A DNA stretch of 64,000 bases, from the NCBI RefSeq assembly GCF_003312915.1, contig NZ_CP030261.1:2232001-2296000 (forward strand). The letters run 5' to 3'. Positions 17,648-26,261 of the stretch are shown here, piece by piece. The translations under genes were made by a program, and so were the position numbers. A model generated the notes under the pieces. That model searched no databases. It saw nothing but the letters and a program-made list of their open reading frames with translations, and was not told the DNA's origin. This DNA is from Flavobacterium fluviale (GTDB taxonomy: Bacteria > Bacteroidota > Bacteroidia > Flavobacteriales > Flavobacteriaceae). Position 1 is the first letter of the stretch, and each line of letters starts with the position of its first letter.

Positions 17648-18919
17648 TTAAACTTCTTTTGTTTTCTTCCCAAAATCTTTCGGGAATATTAAAAAACGTG
17701 ATAAAATAAGACCTGGAATTGTGGCAATTAAAACCCAAATAAAGAAGTTTTGATAGCCTAAATATTGTTGTATAAAACCGCTTACCATTCCTGGAAGCAT
17801 CATTCCTAATGCCATAAACCCAGTTGCAATTGCATAGTGTGCTGTTTTTGATTCTCCTTCGGCAACATTAATCAAAAACATCATAAAAGCTGTAAATCCA
17901 AAACCGTAACCAAATTGCTCTAAAATAACAACGGCATAAATATAGTAAATAGATGAAGGGTGAAAAAATGCTAATAAAATGAATCCAATAATGGGTAAAT
18001 GCATGGCTAAAAACATGGGAAGCATCCATTTCGTAAGACCTTGTTTTGAGATTGCTATTCCTCCCAGAATTCCTCCTAAAGTCAAAGCGCCAACGCCAAA
18101 GGTTCCGTAAATTATTCCAACTGCTTCAGTATCCAAACCCATTCCGCCTAATTCTTTACCATCCAATAAAAATGGGCTTAACATTTTAAGCAATTGTGAT
18201 TCTCCTAATCTGAAAACCAAAATGAAAGCTAAGATCAAGCCGATTTGTTTTTTCTTAAAGAAGCTGGTAAATACAGTTGCAAAGTTTTGATGGTTATGAG
18301 TTTCTTTATTGTGGGTTGTATTAATTTCGTTTTTTGGAGTAAAGATGAAATTATAAACTGTAATAAATGTCATTAGTAAACCAACTGCAATCATAGTATA
18401 GGACCAAGCTTTGGTATTGTCGCCGTATTTGCGCTCTAAGTATCCAGCAAATAATACAACTAAACCATTTCCTGCGAGCATAGAAAGTCTGTAAAAAGTA
18501 CTTCTGATTCCGATAAAGAAAGATTGTTTGTCTTCTGGTAAAACCAATAAATAAAAGCCATCGCTCGCAATATCATTTGAGGCAGAAGCAAAAGCAGCTA
18601 CCCAGAATATGGACAATGACATTATGAAAAAGCCGTTGAGCGGAATTATAAATCCGACCACTAAAAATGCGATTGAAATTAATAACTGCATCGATAGAAA
18701 CCATTTTCTTTTGGTTCCAACTAATTCAATTAGCGGACTCCAAAGTGGTTTTATTACCCAAGGAAGATATAATAAACTGGTGTAGACTCCAATGTCTTCA
18801 TTTGAAATTCCAAGATTTTTGTACATAATTACCGAAACCGAAATAATTATGGCGTACGGTAGTCCAGAAGCAAAATTAAGAAGCGGAATCCAAAACCACG
18901 GTTTATTATCTATTTTCAT
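17648..18919 (-). CDS. AmpG-like MFS permease (muropeptide uptake candidate)
   Basis: 423 residues with about 12 hydrophobic helices. The N-terminus (WIPLLNFASGLPYAIIISVS, then SPLIELVGTKRKWF) resembles the AmpG branch of the MFS. AmpG imports GlcNAc-anhydroMurNAc-peptides across the inner membrane. Here the gene overlaps the upstream GHL10 hydrolase gene by 14 bp and stands in the same run as AnmK and cytosolic NagZ, which use exactly such products; the role as muropeptide importer is therefore a reasoned inference. Related permeases for other sugars cannot be excluded. Confidence 0.78.
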   Translation of the reverse strand: MKIDNKPWFWIPLLNFASGLPYAIIISVSVIMYKNLGISNEDIGVYTSLLYLPWVIKPLWSPLIELVGTKRKWFLSMQLLISIAFLVVGFIIPLNGFFIMSLSIFWVAAFASASNDIASDGFYLLVLPEDKQSFFIGIRSTFYRLSMLAGNGLVVLFAGYLERKYGDNTKAWSYTMIAVGLLMTFITVYNFIFTPKNEINTTHNKETHNHQNFATVFTSFFKKKQIGLILAFILVFRLGESQLLKMLSPFLLDGKELGGMGLDTEAVGIIYGTFGVGALTLGGILGGIAISKQGLTKWMLPMFLAMHLPIIGFILLAFFHPSSIYYIYAVVILEQFGYGFGFTAFMMFLINVAEGESKTAHYAIATGFMALGMMLPGMVSGFIQQYLGYQNFFIWVLIATIPGLILSRFLIFPKDFGKKTKEV

Positions 18920-20477
18920 TTGGCTGTGCTGGTATATAGTTTTTAAATGGTTTTTTTAGATCTATTGCTGTTGGTGTACTTTCGTTCGCGTAATAATCAA
19001 TAAAAGTGACTGCACATGCTTTGAAAAGATTTAGTTTTCCGGCAGCAATTGAAAAATTAATCGTTCCATCGACTTCTTTTACAGTTACTTTTTCGACAAT
19101 TTTTGTGGCATCATTAATATCGATTTTCGAAACGTGGTCGCCTCCATAAACTACCATATAACGAACTTTGGTATTCAACGGACTTTTGAAAGTGAAATTA
19201 TAGCGAATACTGTCTTTATTGTATTCAATTGCTCTTGGTGTGTCAATAATTACATGTCGTAAATTAGGGACAGCAGCAGGAAGAGCTGGATATTTATATT
19301 GGTTTTCTTCTAAATGACGTACTACATCAAAGTTTTTTCCCATAAACCATTTTGAGCTGAAATACGCACTTCCAGAAACATTTTTAAAACTTCTTGCAAA
19401 GTCAATCTGCGTTGGAATTTCAGTCATAAAATTCCAGTTTTTGTCTCCGTCACCTCTAATTTTGTATGAGGCATGTCCGATGTAAACAGCAGTATTATTA
19501 GAGTTTTCTGCCCACCATTTTACCAATTTTGAATAAGATGCCCTTGGATTATTCATACTCCAATACAATTGAGGCAGAATGTAATCGATCCATTTTTGAT
19601 CCATCCATAAAAGCGGATCAGCATATAAATCGTCATAATTGGATGTTGATTGTGTCTCGGAACCCCTAGGATCCTGCGATTTATTTCGCCAAACCCCAAA
19701 CGGACTAATTCCGAATTGAACCCAAGGTTTACTTTCTTTTATAGTGGTTGAAATAGTGTGTACAAAATTGCTCACATTCGCGCGGCGCCAATCGGCAAGA
19801 CTTAAACCAGCCCCATATTTTCTGTAGGAAGCTGTATCATTAAAAACTTTTCCAGGAACAGCGTACGGATAGAAATAATCATCAAAATGAATGGCATCAA
19901 TATCGTATTTGTCTACGACTTCCTTAACTACTTTTGTTAAATGCGCCTGAACTTCTGGCAGTGCAGGATCGTAGTAAATTTTTCCTCCGTATTCAATCAT
20001 CCATTCTGGATGTTTAAAAATATCGTGATTTGGACTTAAAAGATTTTTATTTAAATCGAAAGTGGCACGATATGGATTTAACCATGCGTGAAATTCAAAA
20101 CCTCTGGCGTGTGCCTGTTCGATCATCCATGCCAATGTATCGTAATATGGGTTTGGAGCAATGCCCTCTTTTCCAGTTAAAAAACGAGACCAAGGTGCAA
20201 ATTCAGAAGGATAAATGGCGTCACCAACACTTCTGACCTGAACAATTACTGCATTGTAATTCAGTTTTTTGTAAGCCTCTAAAATTTCAAGATAATCAGC
20301 TTTTTCTTTTTCTACATTATCTATACTTGTTTTGGGCCAGTCTATATTTACAACGGTTGCAATCCAGACACCTCTAAATTCATTTTTTGGATGTATTTTG
20401 TTTTCCTGCGCGTGAGAAATCGTCGAAAAGAAAAATATAGATAGGATAGAGAATATTAAATACTGATTTTTATGCAT
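18906..20477 (-). CDS. GHL10/DUF187-family glycoside hydrolase, exported
   Basis: 523 residues. Signal peptide at residues 1-23 (ending SHAQ). The family hallmark FRGVWIATVVNIDWPKTS opens a TIM barrel; further conserved parts are VQVRSVGDAIYPSEFAPW, GFEFHAWLNPYR and DIDAIHFDDYFYPY with two adjacent Asp, and a C-terminal Ig-like segment. The family includes B. subtilis YngK. Members have been linked to cell-wall glycans, but I cannot state the bond cleaved. Exported to periplasm or beyond. Its position between the NagX-like gene and the AmpG-like permease supports a wall-fragment substrate. Confidence 0.85.
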   Translation of the reverse strand: MHKNQYLIFSILSIFFFSTISHAQENKIHPKNEFRGVWIATVVNIDWPKTSIDNVEKEKADYLEILEAYKKLNYNAVIVQVRSVGDAIYPSEFAPWSRFLTGKEGIAPNPYYDTLAWMIEQAHARGFEFHAWLNPYRATFDLNKNLLSPNHDIFKHPEWMIEYGGKIYYDPALPEVQAHLTKVVKEVVDKYDIDAIHFDDYFYPYAVPGKVFNDTASYRKYGAGLSLADWRRANVSNFVHTISTTIKESKPWVQFGISPFGVWRNKSQDPRGSETQSTSNYDDLYADPLLWMDQKWIDYILPQLYWSMNNPRASYSKLVKWWAENSNNTAVYIGHASYKIRGDGDKNWNFMTEIPTQIDFARSFKNVSGSAYFSSKWFMGKNFDVVRHLEENQYKYPALPAAVPNLRHVIIDTPRAIEYNKDSIRYNFTFKSPLNTKVRYMVVYGGDHVSKIDINDATKIVEKVTVKEVDGTINFSIAAGKLNLFKACAVTFIDYYANESTPTAIDLKKPFKNYIPAQPNENR

Positions 20478-20570
20478 TTCAATGTTTTTTAACAGAAACC
20501 AAAAATAGTTTTTTTAGATGATATAAGAAATTTAAATTTTGCAATAATAATTATGGTTTTTCTTCAAAAA

Positions 20571-21842
20571 TTAGACTTTGAAAATAATCTTATTTTTATA
20601 AAAATACCACAATACACAACTCCATAATAAGATGTAAATTACAGAATATGTTAAGGACGAAAGCATTTGATTTTCAAAAAGCGGACTAATCCAAAAATTA
20701 TAAGCATAATCTCTAACGTTTATTTGTTCGGAAATATTTTCTGGGTCTTGAATTTTAATCATCGTTAAGGCACGTGGTAAAATTCCAGAAACAAAAAACA
20801 CAATCATCGGATTAACGCCCCAAGTCAGTAAAAAAGTCGTCCATTTTTTATAACCTCGAACATCTATTATGTAATAAATTAGTGAAAGCAATAATAAGGC
20901 CAAACCGGCGGTGAATAAAACATAAGAACTTGTCCAGATGGATTTATTTATAGGAAAAACCAATGACCACAGCAAGCCGAGAAGAATTAATACTAAACTA
21001 ATTCCAGCCATAATTTTGTTGATTTTTATTTTCGGCATTGGCTGCATTAAAAGCTGTCCGATTAATAAACCAATTAAGCCGTTTCCAATTACTGGCAAAG
21101 TGCTTAATAAACCTTCTGGATCCCAAGTCTTGGTTTCGATATACATATGGTTTTCCAGTAAAACGCTGTCTAACCAGGAAGCTAAATTTGTTCCGACTTC
21201 TAAATTTGGATGTCCAACAGCCGGCACTGGAACCAGTGTCATTAAAGCCCAATATCCTAATAAAATTGAAGCACTCAAAATAATTTGAGTTTTGATATTG
21301 GTTTTTAAATAGATAAGAGAAACAAAAAAGTAGACAATTCCAATTCGTTGTAAAACACCAAGTAATCTAATTTTGGCAAAATTCTCATGTCCGCTGTAAG
21401 CCAAACCAATTAGAATTGCAAAAATAATCAGTGCAAGAATGTTTTTTGTTTTAGGATTGAAATCTCCAATTAACGCATAACCAACGCAGAAAGTGAAAAA
21501 TAAACGAATGCACAAAAGTGTAATTCCAGGCTGTAATCCCATGAAATGAATCGAATAGAAATAGCTTAAAAATAATCCTAAACAAAAAATACGTAAAGAT
21601 CTCGTTATTACTTTAGTGATATTTTCGGCATTGTCTTTTTTTACTGGCATAGCCAATGGAACTGCGATCCCTACAATAAAAATGAAAAACGGAAATACTA
21701 AATCTGCAAGGGTACAGCCATTCCATTTTGCGTGGTCTAAAATCGGGTAAACGTAACTCCAGCTTCCGGGATTGTTCACTAAAGTCATTAATAAAACAGT
21801 CAGTCCTCTTAAAACATCAACTGAAATTATGCGGTCTTTCAT
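20571..21842 (-). CDS. NagX/HGSNAT-like membrane acyltransferase (DUF5009)
   Basis: 423 residues with about 11 transmembrane segments. The start RIISVDVLRGLTVLLM and the loop DHAKWNGCTLADLVFP with its conserved His, Asp and Pro are the signature of the heparan-alpha-glucosaminide N-acetyltransferase-like group. Such proteins are thought to transfer an acetyl group from cytosolic acetyl-CoA across the membrane onto an amino sugar. In the salvage locus it could N-acetylate glucosamine-containing fragments or act in their transport; that is inference. 40 bp downstream of anmK. Confidence 0.82.
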   Translation of the reverse strand: MKDRIISVDVLRGLTVLLMTLVNNPGSWSYVYPILDHAKWNGCTLADLVFPFFIFIVGIAVPLAMPVKKDNAENITKVITRSLRIFCLGLFLSYFYSIHFMGLQPGITLLCIRLFFTFCVGYALIGDFNPKTKNILALIIFAILIGLAYSGHENFAKIRLLGVLQRIGIVYFFVSLIYLKTNIKTQIILSASILLGYWALMTLVPVPAVGHPNLEVGTNLASWLDSVLLENHMYIETKTWDPEGLLSTLPVIGNGLIGLLIGQLLMQPMPKIKINKIMAGISLVLILLGLLWSLVFPINKSIWTSSYVLFTAGLALLLLSLIYYIIDVRGYKKWTTFLLTWGVNPMIVFFVSGILPRALTMIKIQDPENISEQINVRDYAYNFWISPLFENQMLSSLTYSVIYILLWSCVLWYFYKNKIIFKV

Positions 21843-21881
21843 TGTTTGTGGTTTTGTGGTTAGATTTGGTTGTTAGTATTT

Positions 21882-23087
21882 TTAATTGGGCATTGAAATT
21901 TTCCCCATAGTTACTGATGGAATTTTTAAAGAATTAAATTTGAAATCTCCACCCGCAACCGTTTCGTTGGCTAAAATGGCAAACAAAATTGCTTCTTTTG
22001 CATCGCTGTTAATTCCTAAATCATTGCTTTTGAAGAATGAACACGGCAGTAATTCTTTTAGCCACTGCACCAATAAAGGATTATTTGCACCGCCGCCTGA
22101 CATATAAATTTTAAAATCCTCAATTTTATAAGAACTATTTTTGACAGCAAATTGGATCGCTTCGGCAATAGTTTCGGCGCTAAATCGCGTTAAGGTGGCT
22201 AATAAATCTTCAATTGAAATAGTTGTATTCCCGCTTTTTTCTAGACTATTATTGACATATTCGTACCCAAAAAGTTCCTGACCAATTGTTTTTGGGAAAT
22301 CTTTTTTGAAGAAATCATTATCTTTTAAATGCTCCAAAAGCGATTGGTTTACTATTCCTTTTTTGGCTGTCTCCGCATCTTTATCATAACTTTTTTCTGG
22401 AAAATGACGCTTTACAAAAAGATCAATTAAAGTATTTCCTGGTCCTGTATCGGTTACAAAAGTGTCTTCTGTAGTTATGGCAGCTGGTAAATAAGTGAAA
22501 TTAGCAATACCGCCGATATTGAGCATAATTCTGTTTTCGCCTTCTTTTCCAAATAAAAAATAATCGCCATAAACAGCCAGCGGAGCGCCTTCGCCTCCTG
22601 CAGCAACGTGTTTCTGCCTAAAATCAGATAATGTTATAATGCCTGTTTTGACCGCAATATGATCTCCGTCGCCAATTTGTAAAGTAGCATTAGGAAATTT
22701 TTCCCGCTGATGCAAAAATTTAGGCGCATGCAAAACGGTCTGTCCGTGCGAAGCAATTAAGTCGACTTCTGCGGCAGCGATATTCCATTTCTTTAAACTT
22801 GTATTAATCATTTCTGCATGAAGAATTCCGATCCATTCGTTGAGCAAAACCAAATGCTGAAAATCAATATTTTTTTGAGCAAAAACTTTACGAATTTCTG
22901 TTTTGATTTCGTCTGAGTAATCAACGGTCTCGAATTCAATCAGTTTAACTTCTGTTTTAACACCAAATCCCGAAATTTCACACAAGGCAATATCAAGTCC
23001 GTCGAGAGAAGTTCCCGACATCAGCCCAATAATTCGTCTCGTTTCTTTTTGGGCAATTTGATAAAGTGCTTTAATATTTTTGTTCAT
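21882..23087 (-). CDS. anmK: Anhydro-N-acetylmuramic acid kinase
   Basis: 401 residues. RRIIGLMSGTSLDGLDIALCEI at residues about 17-38 is the AnmK phosphate loop; ASHGQTVLHAPK, MLNIGGIANFTYLP, FVTDTGPGNTLIDLF and the MSGGGANNPLL segment complete the ASKHA fold. The enzyme opens the 1,6-anhydro ring of anhydroMurNAc with ATP to give MurNAc-6-phosphate, the substrate of MurQ, coded 4.7 kb upstream in the same direction. Cytosolic. This is the only recognisable muramic-acid kinase in the window. Confidence 0.95.
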   Translation of the reverse strand: MNKNIKALYQIAQKETRRIIGLMSGTSLDGLDIALCEISGFGVKTEVKLIEFETVDYSDEIKTEIRKVFAQKNIDFQHLVLLNEWIGILHAEMINTSLKKWNIAAAEVDLIASHGQTVLHAPKFLHQREKFPNATLQIGDGDHIAVKTGIITLSDFRQKHVAAGGEGAPLAVYGDYFLFGKEGENRIMLNIGGIANFTYLPAAITTEDTFVTDTGPGNTLIDLFVKRHFPEKSYDKDAETAKKGIVNQSLLEHLKDNDFFKKDFPKTIGQELFGYEYVNNSLEKSGNTTISIEDLLATLTRFSAETIAEAIQFAVKNSSYKIEDFKIYMSGGGANNPLLVQWLKELLPCSFFKSNDLGINSDAKEAILFAILANETVAGGDFKFNSLKIPSVTMGKISMPN

Positions 23088-23135
23088 AAAAGTTCATTTA
23101 AAATGCTAAAGTTAAAGACTTGTGAGCATTATTCT

Positions 23136-23229
23136 AACACATAGAAGCATAGATTTAGGACCCGCAAAAAGGCGTTTCACTTGTTTTAAACAAACATAGC
23201 AGAATATAAAAGCTATGTTTCTATGTGTT
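23136..23229. repeat. Long-loop inverted repeat (AACACATAGAA arms)
   Basis: Arms of 17 bp with one mismatch (23136-23152 and 23213-23229) separated by 60 bp, in the gap between anmK and the upstream GH3 fusion gene. The transcript could fold into a hairpin between the two coding regions. Confidence 0.6.
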
Positions 23230-23243
23230 TAATAGAATCTAAG

Positions 23244-26243
23244 TTATTTTAGTATAGATTCATAAATTATTTTCTGAATATCTTCTCTAATTTTTTCTTT
23301 GGCTAATTTATTTCCTTCTTGGCCAATTTCGGGATAAGTTCTGTTTGATAAAAACACATAAACCGTTTCATTTTCTGGATCAACCCAAGCCATATTTCCT
23401 GTAAAACCCGTGTGTCCAAAACTTGAAGCAGAAGCGCATTGACAAGTCGGGCCGTCTTTTCCTAATCTTTTATCAAAACCCAAACCTCTTTCTACGCCTT
23501 TAGCACAGTAAAAGCAAGTATTAAAAGTGTCAAATGTTGCTTCAGAAAAATAACGCTCGCCACCGTAACTTCCTTTTTGGAGAAAAAGCTGCATCATTTT
23601 AGCAACGTCCATTGCATTCGAAAAAACGCCTGCGTGACCAGCAACACCGCCTTCCATTGCGGCCGCCATATCATGCACATAACCCTGAATAAGCTGATGT
23701 CTGAAATACGTATCAATTTCGGTTGGAGCAATTTCATTTTTATCAAATTTCAATAAGGGATTGTATGTCGTGTAATTCATTCCGATAGAATTGAAAAAGT
23801 TCTTTTGGCTTAAATCTTCCAATTTTTGATGCGTCACTCTTTCTAGATATTCTTTTAAAATGATAAAAGTAAAATCGCTGTATTTGTATTCTTTTTTAAG
23901 CGAAATAGGAGAGTCGGCTATAAATTTCATGATCGTGTCGTGGTAATCATTTCGAATAAAAAGACTGTCGGCTACTTTGGTCGTGAAATTTTTCTCTGGA
24001 ATTTTTCTGTAATATTTTTCCAAAGGATAACTTTTTGCATCAATTGTCGATTTGTAAAACGGACTCCACGCAATCAGTCCTGCATAGTGATTTAAGAGAT
24101 CTTTAAACGAGATATCTTTTTTGTTTGATTTCGCAAACAACGGCAGCATTGTACCCAATTTTGTTTCTAAAGTGACTTTGTTTTTATCATACAACTGCAT
24201 CACATTTGGCAGTGTCGAAATCATTTTTGAAATCGAAGCAACATCGTATAAATCGGTATTTGAAACTTTTACGTCCTTATCATATGTATGATATCCATAT
24301 GATTTCTGAAAAACAACATTTCCTTTTCTTGCTACTAAAACCTGCATTCCCGGCGCCATTTTGCCATCAATTGCTTTTTGGGCAATGGCATCAATTTTTG
24401 AAAGAATGGCAGAACTCATTCCGAGATTTTCTGGCGTATCAAAACCTAAACGATCTATTTTCTCCGTATTAATTCCATCATTAACTTTGAAATTTTCGTT
24501 GATAGAAACTGGCAGTTTTCCTTTTGCTTCTTTCGCTCCAAACAAAATTTCGGCAGAGACAATTTGAGAAATGTTTGAATTTTGATACGAAACCACCAAT
24601 CCTTCCATTTCATCAAAATTCTGGATTGGAAGCAATGTGTAAGGCTTCGCAAAAATGTCGAGAATGACTTTATTGTTTTCTGCGATTTTATTCAGAAAAA
24701 ACAATTCATTTGAACTGAAATCTTGTTTTTCCCAAGCTTTATTCACTTTGTGATAACTCACAATTACCAAATCGTATTTTTTTAGTTCTTCGTTTAAAGC
24801 GTCAATATTGGTATTCGAAACCTCTGTAATATTGGTATACTTTTTTAAAGTCGTAATAAAATCACTATTTACATCTTCTCCCAATTTTACGTAAGCGATT
24901 TTTTGTTCCAGATCTTTAATTGGAAGAATCTCTTTTTCATTTTTTAAAACCGTAACGGCATTTTCATACAAAGTATATTGAAGCGCGTCTTTATCGGGAC
25001 TATTCAAATCTTTTTGCAGTTTATTCAAATCAATTGGTTTGTATTTATTTAAACCAGCTTTGAATTTATAATGCAGTATTTTTTTAACCGAATGTGCCAG
25101 ACGCTCCTCTGTTATTTTTCCTTTAGTAAAAAAAGTTTTTAATTTTTCTAAAGCCGCTGGAACATCATCGGGACAAAGAAAAATATCATTTCCAGCTTCT
25201 AAAACAGCCAATTCCAGATCGCCGACACCTTTAAAATTACTCGCACCTTTCATACCTAAACCATCCGTAAAAATCAGACCTTCAAAGCCTAATTGTTTTT
25301 GAAGCAGTTCTGTAACCACATTATACGAAGCAGAGGAAGGAATATTTTCTTTCGGTTCTAAACTCGGAATATTAAGATGCGCGACCATAACCGAAGCCAG
25401 ACCTTCATCAAAAAGCTGTTTGTACGGATACAATTCGACTTCATCCATATGTTCTTTGGTAAAAGAAACCGTAGGAAGTGCTTTATGAGAATCGACAGCC
25501 GTATCGCCGTGACCCGGAAAATGTTTTCCCGTGCACAAAACACCTTGACTTTGAATGCCTTTCATTAATGCAGTCGCGCGGTTGGCAACGTTTGTTTTGC
25601 TTTCGCCGAAAGAACGATTTCCGATAATAGGATTCAGCGGATTGGTATTAATGTCTAAAACGGGAGCAAAATTGAAATGAATTCCCATTCTTTTGCATTC
25701 AATTCCCATATTACGGCCAACTTTTTCGATTAAATCCAAATCCTGAATGGCGCCCAAAGTCATGTTCCAAGGATAAGCGTAAGTCGAATCTAAACGCATG
25801 CTTAATCCCCATTCGGCATCAAGTCCAATAAATAAGGGAATTTTGGCTTTCGCCTGATATTCGTTAGTCAATTTCGCTTGACGAACTGGTCCGCCTTGAA
25901 AGAAAATAAGACCGCCGACTTTATAATTGGAAATTAAATCTTTTATTTTATTAACGTGAACAGAATCTTTATTGGAATAAGCCGAAACAAAAAACAACTG
26001 CCCTAATTTTTCGTCCAAAGTCATTTTGCTATAAATACTGTCTGTCCAGCGATTTTCGGCATCAGAATCTTGAAGGAAATGTTTTTTCTCGGCCTGAGTT
26101 TTGGGTATATAAGCCTCTTTATTTTCGGTAGAAACAGGCTGATTTGTAGTATCAGTAGTTTTACTTTTTTTAGAAACACCACAATTGATGATAAAAAAAA
26201 GCATAATTGTAAACAAGCCTATTTTGATAATAGCATTTTTCAT
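23244..26243 (-). CDS. Lipoprotein fusing a NagZ-like GH3 domain to a beta-lactamase/AmiE-like serine hydrolase domain
   Basis: 999 residues from MKNAIIKIGLF (ATG 26243; a TTG 18 bp earlier is weaker). Leader ends at lipobox FIINC (Cys about 21); the following GVSKKSK is basic, so a periplasm-facing lipoprotein is likelier than a surface one. Residues about 65-400 are GH3 with KHFPGHGDTAVDSHKALP and nucleophile GLIFTDGLGMKGAS; about 410-590 is the GH3 C-terminal domain. Residues about 610-990 are a class-C beta-lactamase fold: SISK (Ser-x-x-Lys), YSD and HTG motifs. B. subtilis encodes NagZ and the beta-lactamase-fold amidase AmiE as adjacent separate genes, so this looks like a fused pair removing GlcNAc and then the peptide. 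Gap 18 bp to the symporter. Confidence 0.9.
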   Translation of the reverse strand: MKNAIIKIGLFTIMLFFIINCGVSKKSKTTDTTNQPVSTENKEAYIPKTQAEKKHFLQDSDAENRWTDSIYSKMTLDEKLGQLFFVSAYSNKDSVHVNKIKDLISNYKVGGLIFFQGGPVRQAKLTNEYQAKAKIPLFIGLDAEWGLSMRLDSTYAYPWNMTLGAIQDLDLIEKVGRNMGIECKRMGIHFNFAPVLDINTNPLNPIIGNRSFGESKTNVANRATALMKGIQSQGVLCTGKHFPGHGDTAVDSHKALPTVSFTKEHMDEVELYPYKQLFDEGLASVMVAHLNIPSLEPKENIPSSASYNVVTELLQKQLGFEGLIFTDGLGMKGASNFKGVGDLELAVLEAGNDIFLCPDDVPAALEKLKTFFTKGKITEERLAHSVKKILHYKFKAGLNKYKPIDLNKLQKDLNSPDKDALQYTLYENAVTVLKNEKEILPIKDLEQKIAYVKLGEDVNSDFITTLKKYTNITEVSNTNIDALNEELKKYDLVIVSYHKVNKAWEKQDFSSNELFFLNKIAENNKVILDIFAKPYTLLPIQNFDEMEGLVVSYQNSNISQIVSAEILFGAKEAKGKLPVSINENFKVNDGINTEKIDRLGFDTPENLGMSSAILSKIDAIAQKAIDGKMAPGMQVLVARKGNVVFQKSYGYHTYDKDVKVSNTDLYDVASISKMISTLPNVMQLYDKNKVTLETKLGTMLPLFAKSNKKDISFKDLLNHYAGLIAWSPFYKSTIDAKSYPLEKYYRKIPEKNFTTKVADSLFIRNDYHDTIMKFIADSPISLKKEYKYSDFTFIILKEYLERVTHQKLEDLSQKNFFNSIGMNYTTYNPLLKFDKNEIAPTEIDTYFRHQLIQGYVHDMAAAMEGGVAGHAGVFSNAMDVAKMMQLFLQKGSYGGERYFSEATFDTFNTCFYCAKGVERGLGFDKRLGKDGPTCQCASASSFGHTGFTGNMAWVDPENETVYVFLSNRTYPEIGQEGNKLAKEKIREDIQKIIYESILK

Positions 26244-26261
26244 GAAATAGTTTTTGGGCAA

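Noticed and set aside
23244..26243. Antibiotic-resistance beta-lactamase
   Set aside because: The lactamase-like part is the C-terminal domain of a GH3 lipoprotein in a wall-salvage locus, with YSD and HTG motifs; an amidase or esterase role fits better.
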